Assembly (NCBI RefSeq): GCF_040412425.1
Contig: NC_089788.1
Coordinates: 66,143,720 to 66,207,719 of the forward strand
DNA: 64,000 bases
DNA from: Macrobrachium rosenbergii
Taxonomy: Eukaryota > Arthropoda > Malacostraca > Decapoda > Palaemonidae
Direction of reading: 5' to 3'
Below, piece by piece: positions 56,446 to 64,000 of this stretch; within the stretch, counting starts at the first letter, position 1; every line of letters begins with the position of its first letter. The translations under genes and the position numbers were made by a program. The notes below the pieces were generated by a model. The model saw only the letters and a list, made by a program, of their open reading frames with translations, was not told where the DNA came from and made no database searches.

Positions 56446-58898
56446 GCTTGTCTAGGCCTCCTGGTCGACTGAGGTAGAAGATCCTGCGTAGTCTTCTGTT
56501 GAAGAGAAGCCGCCACTTCGGAAATTAAATTCTGCGGGAATAGAAAACTTTTGTTCAGAGGTACAAATAACAATGCAGACCTCTGTGCCTTAGACACTCC
56601 TTTAGCCAAAAAAGAGCAACACAACTCCCTCTTTTTTAACAATATAAACAGAAGGGAAGTGGAGAGTTCTGCTGCCCCATCCCTTACAGCTTTGTCAATA
56701 CATGACATTACTCCAGAAAGGTCTTCAAATTGGCCTTGATCTAAATCCAGTTCATTCAGTTTTCTACCCAACGCACCAAAAGCCCAATCCAGGAAACTAA
56801 TAACCTCAAAGCTCTTGAATACACCATTAAAGAGCCTGTCCAGTTCCGAAGAGGCGAAAAATACCTTGGCAGCATTAAGAGCAGACCTCCTCGCCGAGTC
56901 AACAATGCCAGAAAAATCTCCTTGTGAGGAAGCTGACACTCCCAAGGAAAAACACTCACCAGTATTGTACCAGTTCCTCCTTCCTGAAAGAAGCTTAGAA
57001 GGAGGGATACAAAACTGCATCTTTCCAAGTTGCCTCTTCTCCTCCAACCACTCTTCAATCCCCTTCAAAGTCTTTCTTGAGGAGATTGATAAAACCAACT
57101 TGGTTATTAGAGACGGACGACTACTCGTGTCCTTAGCATACTGGGATTCCGGCGAAACTGGTACTGCTGGAGAGAAGAAATCTGCAAAATTCTGCACAAA
57201 AAATCTCAAAAGTTGCTTATAAGCAGAAGAAGGACTCTCCTTTTCTACTGCCTCCTCCTCCTCTTCTTCCCTTATTGGCAAATCTTCCTTAGAAGAAACT
57301 GGAGAAACCGCCACAGACCTCACTGCAGGCTCAACTTCTAAAACTTCCACTTGATCCTGATTCTCTCCTACATTATCTCTTGAATGATTAAAATATTTAA
57401 GAATACTCTCCATCTTCTTTTCTAAAGAAGATAACACCTTCTGTTGTCTCTCAACTTTCTCAGTTAACAAGTCCTGATTCGAGGAAGACCCCGCAGGTGG
57501 CTGCAAGGCATGAACATGTACAGCAGCCGCATTAATTGCGCTATTAGATCCCGAAGCCGAAAGCGCATGACGGGCTGGCGCCTCAGGCAGGAGTGCAGGA
57601 CGGTTGGGCTCCATTGAACGCGGCTCATGGCGGTCTGGCGCCACTGGCGACGCCCGATGCGGCGCATGGCGATCTAGCGCCTCCCGATGCGGCGCATGGC
57701 GATCTGGCGCCACCTGAAGAGGCGCCTGGCGGTTTGCTGCTCCAGAAAGCGGCGCAAAACGCTTATCAGGCGAAGAAAACAGCTCCTGGCGGTCTGGAGC
57801 CACAGAAAACGATGCCTGGATGTCAGGAGCCACTGGATGCGGCGTATGGCGGTCTGGCGCCATCGAAAAAGACGAACGCTGATCTGGAACCCCCGAATGC
57901 TTCGCCTGACGGTCTTGAATGTTACGACGGTCTGGATCTAAAGAACGAGGCGCTTGAAAACTAGAAACCTGTTTCTCCTCCGCTAGAAAGTTTCTTTCAA
58001 TCTTTCTACCTTTTTCCACTGATCTTTTCACTTTACTTTTATAAACTGGGGAAGAGAAACTCTCCGGAGAGTCCCAATAACTACACCGGGCTCTGGATCG
58101 ACCTCTTGCAACACCCTCTTCTTGGAACCTCCCAGGAGACACACCTCTAGACCTTTTCAGCGGTCTACTTCGATCTTTAAGGCGCCAATCTCTCTTACGA
58201 GACCTCTCTTCGCTAGACTCACTTGAAGAGAGACACTTCCTCTGAACACCTTTCCAATGGCATTCCATGACATCCTGGGAGCGTTCTACAGGACTGTCTG
58301 AGGGGGCGACTGCTCGGGAGCAAGACCCCCGCGCCTCCCTTGGACTTTCGACTTGTCTCCTCCCAGATACAGGGGAGTATGACAGAGGTCTCGGTCTAGG
58401 AGAGCGACGGGGCCGAACAGCCACCTCCTCCACTGCACAAACACTTTTCACTTTATCACTGGCAATTACTTCCACAGCAGCACCCAACTTTTCAATTGCC
58501 GACATCACAGTAGAGAAACGATTCTCAAACTCTACCTTAAGACTGGCAACAGTTTCGGGTTCCGGGATAATAGGGTCTGGGTTAGGAACGGGTTCATTAG
58601 TCGGACATATGTTAGAAACAGACAAAGATAATTCTGCATTACTACTTCTAGAAATGACAGACGAAGCCCTAATAGCGGCTTTGCGCTTCTTATCCTTGTC
58701 TAATTTCCTGAGATAGCTAGCTAAATCCTTCCACTGCTTCTCAGTCATACTATTACATTCTACACATGTTAGTGATGAAGTACAGACTTGCCCTCTACAA
58801 TTAACACATACAGAATGCGGGTCCAGTCTAGCTGTTACTAGTCTAGTTTTACAGCCTTTGCTGCAATACCTAGCCTGACTCGAACCCGTGTCCGACAT
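56292..58898 (-). CDS. DIRS gag-like protein, intact (element 2)
   Basis: An open frame of 868 codons starting MSDTGSSQARYCSKGCKTRL, with a Cys-rich N-terminal motif (VCVNCRGQVC, CVEC). Next are a coiled-coil-like charged region and SP/SR-rich sequence. A repeated block at residues about 320-450 is built on VAPDRHAPH-type units, followed by an EEEEEE acidic stretch near residue 560. The conserved C-terminal gag domain includes WYNTGECFSLGVSASSQG and FLDWAFGALGRK. The end is an Arg/Gly-rich tail (SFRGRAATRPYPRARGRGRF). The putative role is nucleocapsid/RNA binding. This is the only full DIRS ORF here. Confidence 0.85.
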   Translation of the reverse strand: MSDTGSSQARYCSKGCKTRLVTARLDPHSVCVNCRGQVCTSSLTCVECNSMTEKQWKDLASYLRKLDKDKKRKAAIRASSVISRSSNAELSLSVSNICPTNEPVPNPDPIIPEPETVASLKVEFENRFSTVMSAIEKLGAAVEVIASDKVKSVCAVEEVAVRPRRSPRPRPLSYSPVSGRRQVESPREARGSCSRAVAPSDSPVERSQDVMECHWKGVQRKCLSSSESSEERSRKRDWRLKDRSRPLKRSRGVSPGRFQEEGVARGRSRARCSYWDSPESFSSPVYKSKVKRSVEKGRKIERNFLAEEKQVSSFQAPRSLDPDRRNIQDRQAKHSGVPDQRSSFSMAPDRHTPHPVAPDIQASFSVAPDRQELFSSPDKRFAPLSGAANRQAPLQVAPDRHAPHREALDRHAPHRASPVAPDRHEPRSMEPNRPALLPEAPARHALSASGSNSAINAAAVHVHALQPPAGSSSNQDLLTEKVERQQKVLSSLEKKMESILKYFNHSRDNVGENQDQVEVLEVEPAVRSVAVSPVSSKEDLPIREEEEEEAVEKESPSSAYKQLLRFFVQNFADFFSPAVPVSPESQYAKDTSSRPSLITKLVLSISSRKTLKGIEEWLEEKRQLGKMQFCIPPSKLLSGRRNWYNTGECFSLGVSASSQGDFSGIVDSARRSALNAAKVFFASSELDRLFNGVFKSFEVISFLDWAFGALGRKLNELDLDQGQFEDLSGVMSCIDKAVRDGAAELSTSLLFILLKKRELCCSFLAKGVSKAQRSALLFVPLNKSFLFPQNLISEVAASLQQKTTQDLLPQSTRRPRQAGSVTPRQQVSSSSFKDRSFRGRAATRPYPRARGRGRFVPKAIKKSETDKK

Positions 58899-59914
58899 CC
58901 TAGACTGAATATCAAAAAAGCTAAATTATCAAAAACTATTTATAATTAACAACTATCAAAAACAACTGCTCAACTGAGTACATCACCAAGATTCCAAAGC
59001 AAATCGATGACTTCCTCAGAAAACGAATTCCTACTGGAGCAAAATTCAACCGTGTTACCGGTTAAATCGGCAGAAAACATCTGACTGTATTGGTGGGTAG
59101 TTCCACTCACTCCCTGTAGGGGCCAGGGGGGAACGTGACCTAACTATAGGGGTATCACGTGACCTAACTATCAGGTAACGCTGACATTTTTATGATAAAA
59201 TTTTTGTTTTAATTTCTGCCAGTAATTACGTCAGAGACGACAGCTAAATTATGACTATCAGGTAAGTCATGTAAGAGAAGGTACAACATAGCAAAGAGCT
59301 TCATTTGTTTATGCCCTTATGTCCAAATGACGGGAGGCGGGTGCGCTCCGATTATGTAATTACTGGGTAAGTATATATAAAGCTTTATTTTACTATAAAA
59401 ATGTCATTTTTATATAAGTAACTTACCCAGCAATTACATAGCTGAGTTCCACACTGAATGGAGGTGGGAATGTTGGACATACAGTATCTACCCCAAAACA
59501 TTATTGTAATGAGTTTGAGAATAGAAATTTGCTAACACTGAATCAATGTTGTTGAACCTTACCTGATAAGAAAGCTGCTGCAGGTAGATACTGACTCTGG
59601 TTGGAGCTCATCTTATCCAGTAGAGGCGAGGTGGTAAAGCCTTGAGGGCCTACTACTACAGTGGGTGCTTTGTAGCGATGGACTAATTTCCGAGGGCTAG
59701 CAAAGTACAAGATGCCTCTGCCCAGGGTGCAGTACCACACAAAATTACCAGAGTAAAAAGTCACCATAACCACCAAAAAATCAAATTAAAAACACCAATA
59801 CCTGACCGTAAAACCAAAAGACTGGAGGGTACTCCAAGTACATAGTACTCCCAGGCTCCCCAAAACTCAACACCCTAAGAAAGGCGAAGAGATTAAAGAA
59901 AGGACATTGCTTTC

Positions 59915-61260
59915 TACGTTTCCTTCCCAAACACCATGCCAGCCACGTAAAACGGACCCAAGGTACTGCACTGATCGTAAGTAGTCTCGATATCCCTTAA
60001 GTAATGCGATGCAAACACCAACTTGAGCTTCCAAAACATCGTTTGCACAACTGACGTGAGGGATAAATTGCGCTTAAACACCAAAGACGTAGAGACTGCT
60101 CTATCTCATGGGGTTTTACCTTGAAAAAGGAGAACGAGTTTTCGTTCACCATGGAATGTGCTTCGAAAATCAAATTCCTCAGAAAAAATGCCAGGGCATT
60201 CTTAGACAAGGGTCTAGAGGGGATATTTCACAGAACACCAAAGGTTTCTTGAAGTACCACAAAAGTCCTTCATTCTGTGAAGATAAAACTTAAGGGCCCT
60301 TACTGGACAGAGTTCTTTCTTCTTCAGATGGCCCCACTACCTCGGACAGGTTCTTGATCATAAAAGAACGAGGCCATGGATTCGATGGCGATTCGTTCTT
60401 AGCCAGAAAGTCTAGGGAAAAGGAGCAAACTGCATTCCCCTGAGAAAATCCAATATTTCTGTCCAAAGCATGGATTTCTCTGGATCTTTTGGCAGTGGCC
60501 ACGGCAGCCAGAAAAAGTTTTCCTGGTTAGATCCCTTAAAGGCTCTGTTGGTCGCGAGTTCGAATCTCAGACCGGCCAGTGAAGAACAAGAGGAATTTGT
60601 TTCTGGTGATAGAAATTCATTTCTCGCTATAATGTGGTTCGGATTCCACAATAAGCTGTAGGTCCCGTTGCTAGGTAACCAATTGGTTCTTAGCTACGTA
60701 AAAATAAATCTAATCCTTCAGGCCAGCCCTAGGAGAGCTGTTAATCACCTCAGTGGTCTGGTTAAACTAAGACATACTTAACTTTTTTCCCCTTAAAGAG
60801 ATAGATTGCATGGGCTCAAAACGTGAACTGGCCAGCCACTTAAGTACCAAGTCTAAGTTCCAGAACAGCAAAGGTTTTTCTTTAAGCTTTGTAGTATCAA
60901 AGGACTTAATAAGGTCGGACAAATCCTGGTTCGATGATAAGTCCATTCCTTTATGGCAGAAAAAACTGAGCTAAGCATAGCTCTGTATCCTTTAATGGTA
61001 GAGGTGGAAAGTCCTTTAGCAGAGCGTAGAAACAGAGAAAGTCCGCTATTTCTGCTACAGAGGTCTCAGAAGAGGACACATTATTTTGTCTACACCAGGA
61101 CCTGAATATGGACCATTTTGCCTGGTAGACATTATCTGAAGACTGTCTTCTACACTTTGCAATTGCATCTGCAGTCGCTCTTGAAAAGCCCTTCTTTCGA
61201 AGCAGTCGCCTAACAGTTTGAACCCTGTTAGGGCCAGAGAAGACAGGTTTTGGTGGAACC
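59915..61260 (-). pseudogene. DIRS tyrosine recombinase, broken (element 3)
   Basis: The N-domain reads RVQTVRRLLRKKGFSRA and DNVYQAKWSIFRSWCRQ. The middle is split by a SINE (60542-60789). The core continues KSREIHALDRNIGFSQG and FLAKNESPSNPWPRSF, then MSKNALAFFLRNLIFEAHS. It reaches KVKPHEI and then shifts frame by one base at 60101/60102, exactly where HEIR should follow. In the shifted frame RAVSTSLVFKRN and FASHYLRDI (Tyr) can be read, with a stop at 59915-59917. The gene is dead. Confidence 0.85.
60542..60789 (+). mobile_element. SINE (copy 3) inserted in a recombinase gene
   Basis: 5'-truncated copy of the SINE family: B-box-like 'gcgagttcgaatctcag', body 'ggttcggattccacaataag', 3' end 'ggttaaactaagacatact'. 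Flanked by the 9-bp direct repeat CCCTTAAAG at 60533-60541 and 60790-60798, which is its target-site duplication. Without it the recombinase sequence 'agatcccttaaagagatag' is restored. Confidence 0.93.
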
Positions 61261-62064
61261 AACGGAAGTGAGGTTGCCTGAGAAGTTGTTGCTTCTGTGG
61301 CAGCAGTCTCGGGAAGTCCGCAAGAAGTTCTAGTAGATCCAGGAACCAGTCTTTTGCTGGCCAGAAGGGGGCTATCAAGATCATGGATAGGTTTTGATGA
61401 GACCGGAATTTGTTGATGACTTGCCTCACTAAACTGAATGGGGGGAAGGCATACAGATCTTTGTTGGACCAATCCTGCAACACTGCACTGGTCGCCCATG
61501 CCAAGGGATCTGGAACTGGTGAGCAGAAGAGAGGAAGTCGGTGATTTCTGGAGGACGCGAAAGAATCTATCATGGGTTTCCCCCAGAGCTTCCACAGATT
61601 CAGACAAACCAACGGGTCTAACGTCCATTCTGTGGGAAGGGTCTGTCTTTGACGGCTCAATTCATCCGCGAGAACGTTGAGTCTCCCCTGGATAAAACGC
61701 ATTGTCACTTGAGTGTCATTCTGGTGTAACCAAAGACGAAGGTCCCTTACCACTTATACAGGGAGAAAGAATGGGTTCCTCCTCTCTTCTTGATGTATGC
61801 CAGTGCCGTCGTGTTGTCTGAATGCACTGCTACTGTCTTCCCCCAAATTTCTGAAGTGAAGCACTGTAGGCCCAGAAATATCACCTGTAGTTTTTTATGT
61901 TTATGTGCCAGTTTTGCTGTTCCTGAGACCAGGTCCATGACACTTCTTTTAATCCCAAAAGAGCTCCCCAACCTAGGTTCGACGTGTCTGAAAAGAACTC
62001 TAGGCTGGGGTTCAGAGGATGAAGAGATTTCCCTTATGATAGTCTCTTCCTGGAATTCCACCAA
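61055..62064 (-). pseudogene. DIRS RNase H and methyltransferase-like domain (element 3)
   Basis: RNase H words are VAVHSDNTTALAYIKKRGG (61747-62064) and, after a frame change near 61750, MRFIQGRLNVLADELSR. The methyltransferase-like domain is fully open: LWGKPMIDSFASSRNHRL, CSPVPDPLAWATSAV, DLYAFPPFSLV, LIAPFWPAKDWFLDLL. It then runs into the linker overlapping the recombinase start. At the DLFA position this copy has DSFA. Of the domains in this element it is the least damaged. Confidence 0.83.
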
Positions 62065-63162
62065 CGAAGATCCTCCTTGATTCCATCATTATCGGGAACA
62101 CAAACAAGTCCGGAAACTTTTTCCTGTTCCAGCTGGCTCTGAGGAAGAACTGGAGAGGTCTCAGGTGAAGTCTTCCCAGAGTGATGAATTATTCCATGAA
62201 TGAGAGGGTACCTAGAAGACTCATCCACTGACTGGCCGAGCAAAAGTTTAGATTCAGAAATTCTTCCACTGTCTGGAGACACTTTTCTATTCTCTTCGGG
62301 ACTGGAAAAACCCAAAAATCCTGAGAGTTGATTGTCATCCCTAAATAAGGAATCTCCTGAAAAGGCATCAGGAAAGACTTGTCCCGACTGATGAGAAGGC
62401 CCAATTCTTGAGCCAAGAGACGAGTCGTACATTGAGCTTTCGTAGTAACCAGTCGTCTAGATATAGGGAGAGCTTTATCCCCCTCAAATGAAGCCATTTC
62501 TCTAGGGGAGCCAATACCCTGGTGAACACTTGTGGCAGTGGCGCTGTTGAGAGACCAAAGCAAAGAGCCTGAAATTGGAACACCTTGCCCTAAACAAAAC
62601 ATGAGGTACTTTCTCGAAGTCGGATCTACTGGAATGTGAACGTACGCGTCCTACATGTCGATGGACGCCATCCATTCTCCCTGGTGAATGGATGCAAGGA
62701 CCGAATGGTTTGTTTCCATCTTGAATGTTGTCTTTTTGACAAAGACATTTAGAGCACTTACATCCAAAACGGGTCTCCAGCCCCCCGATGACTTGGGCAC
62801 CACAAAGAGACGGTTGTAGAATCCCAGAGACTGATGTCCGCTACTAGCTCAATAGCCTCTTTCTGAACAAGGGACTCCACCTCTAGCAAGAGAGCAGCAA
62901 ATCTCTCTGAGCCTGGAGAGTAAGCTCTCAATTTGACAGGCATGCAGATTAGAGGAGGTTTGTTCAAAAAGGGAGGATCTGAGGAAGGAGCCTTAGCAGT
63001 CGACAGTCTGTGCAGAAGCTGAAGAATGTTGTCCAACTTGCGTTGAGACGGGGCCAAAGCTGGATCCAAACTTGAGGAAGACAGACAATTCGTTGTTGAA
63101 CTGGACGAAGCTGGCGCCTGAAGCCTAAAAGCAGACGTCAAATTACTGGTTGGTTCCCCCAT
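62034..63162 (-). pseudogene. DIRS reverse transcriptase with fingers (element 3)
   Basis: Fingers remnant KLRAYSPGSERFAALLLEV and LVQKEAIELV at 62758-63000. Palm words FQFQALCFGLSTAPLPQVFTR, with a small insertion, and LSLYLDDWLLR at 62368-62583, so YLDD is intact. Thumb words MTINSQDFWVF and MSLLGTLSF are in a further frame (62189-62602). At least three frameshifts. The first Asp box (KMETNHSVLASIH and onward near 62700) is frame-shifted. Confidence 0.8.
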
Positions 63163-64000
63163 GGTACTGGCAACAGGAGGAATAGATGAAAGTCGAAGCG
63201 GAGGAGCCCTACAGCGAGCGGATGTGTCAGGGAACTTGGGTGCTGCAGGGTGCTCAGGTGCTTCAGGAAGCTCGGGAGCTTGAGGAAGGTTGAGCGCTTC
63301 AGGGGGCTCAATCTAAGGAAGGCGTTCAGCTAATACAAGGCGTCCGGGCGCTACTGGGTGCTCAACGCACGAAAAGTGCTCATCAAGCACAGGGCGCTTG
63401 GCTGAATCTGGATGCTTAGACGAAGAACTACACTTCACATGAAGCAGGGTGCTTACAGCCTGAAAGTGAACGCTTCTTAAATGAAGAGGAGTGACTATAC
63501 ACTCATTCCTGGCATCAAAGAGAGGAGATGTGCTTAGGGGTGTCCCACTTACTGCAAGAAGGCTGAGGACTGGGAGGAGGTTCCCTCAACCTTTTGCTGG
63601 GCAGTTGAGAAGCTTGATCCTTGGAAGAAGAGCACCTCTTAAAGGGTGCGACTCGTCAGGAAGACGCCATTGGCACCTTCTGTTTGGCGAAGAATCCCCC
63701 AAACTATATGAAAGCTGATGCACATCTGAGATGCCTTTCGAGAGGCTGTCTCTTGACGCATCCTGGGATGCAACAGGTTGGTCTGAGGGGGTGACTGCTC
63801 GTGGGCAGACCCCACTGACCTACCTTGGGCTAAATATGCCTTCTCCCTGGTTCAGGGGAGTATGGCAGTGACCGATGGCTACGAGAATCAGCGGGAAAAA
63901 CTGCCACCTCCTTCACTAACACTTCAATTTCACTTTTCTTGTCAAACTTATCCATAAGGACACGCATTGATGCCCCTAACTGGGCCATTATACCTACCTG
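63000..64000 (-). pseudogene. DIRS gag-like region, partial (element 3)
   Basis: The minus strand at the window end reads SEIEVLVKEVAVFPADSRS, RSLPYSPEPGRRH and then fragments of the PS/SR-rich segment. This aligns with EEVAVRPRRSPRPRPLSYSP and SGRRQ of intact gag at about 58430. Between 63240 and 63480 are repeated words ('gcttcagg', 'gctcaggtgcttc') replacing the VAPDRHAPH block. No frame spans the region. The N-terminus lies outside the window. Confidence 0.65.

Larger units (their letters stand above)
52946..59275 (-). mobile_element. DIRS retrotransposon '2', internally deleted in RT
   Basis: The left terminal repeat (52946-53120) and right one (59090-59275) share 'ctacagggagtgagtggaactacccaccaatacag' (inverted), 'gtcacgtgata' and 'gacgtcagagacgaca'. 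The internal complementary region is at 53175-53250. Genes on the minus strand are gag (intact), RT (fingers and palm start deleted), RNase H, methyltransferase and recombinase. The right terminal repeat is locally scrambled. It cannot be autonomous. Confidence 0.88.
59330..64000 (-). mobile_element. DIRS retrotransposon '3', left end truncated, runs off window
   Basis: Starts with the inner part of a left end ('gattatgtaattactgggtaag') and an internal complementary region at 59365-59450 ('actataaaaatgtcatttttatataagtaacttacccagcaatta'). The outermost left repeat is missing. Minus-strand genes run recombinase (59915-61260), RNase H-methyltransferase (61055-62064), RT (62034-63000) and gag (63000 onward, beyond the window). 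A SINE is inserted in the recombinase. It lies directly beside element 2, both in the same orientation. Confidence 0.85.

Overview
This 64 kb window is eukaryotic nuclear DNA dominated by transposable elements. There are no bacterial operons and no rRNA genes. The one host gene I can identify is the conserved zinc-binding protein CZIB (UPF0587, human C1orf123). It is spread over at least four small exons on the minus strand (21163 down to 7598), separated by introns of 2.8-5.2 kb that are filled with repeat remains. The mix of DIRS retrotransposons, piggyBac, SINEs, foldbacks and (AT)n, (GA)n and (AAT)n microsatellites fits an arthropod, most likely a decapod crustacean. That assignment is inference from composition, not from a marker gene.

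Layout. At 1-7.5 kb there are old DNA-transposon remains (a piggyBac fragment and pogo/Tigger-like ends), a SINE and a possible plus-strand terminal exon that converges on the CZIB 3' end. At 7.6-21.2 kb are CZIB exons 5, 4, 3 and 2; the introns carry two decayed DIRS-like copies, an RTE-type LINE fragment, a second SINE and an internally deleted non-LTR element with a Pol III-like head. At 21.6-35.7 kb is a three-level nest: an old DIRS-like element is split by a piggyBac inserted at TTAA (23069-33819), and that piggyBac is split by another DIRS element (23148-29018). At 36-44.2 kb a long foldback repeat has a nearly complete DIRS element (37024-43877) inserted in one arm. At 44.5-52.9 kb are a palindrome with microsatellites in both arms, two MITEs, a tandem duplication and several DIRS fragments in both orientations. 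At 52.9-64 kb are two further DIRS elements in tandem; the second runs off the window.

The DIRS elements share one plan on the minus strand: gag, then RT-RNase H-methyltransferase, then a tyrosine recombinase that overlaps it in another frame. They have inverted terminal repeats and an internal complementary region next to the left end that matches the two termini joined. Every copy is broken. The longest intact reading frame is the 868-codon gag at 56292-58898. I found no defence, toxin or virus-derived system. What stands out is the insertion history: nesting, precise junctions, an internal empty-site comparison, and repeated lesions in the recombinase active-site motif.
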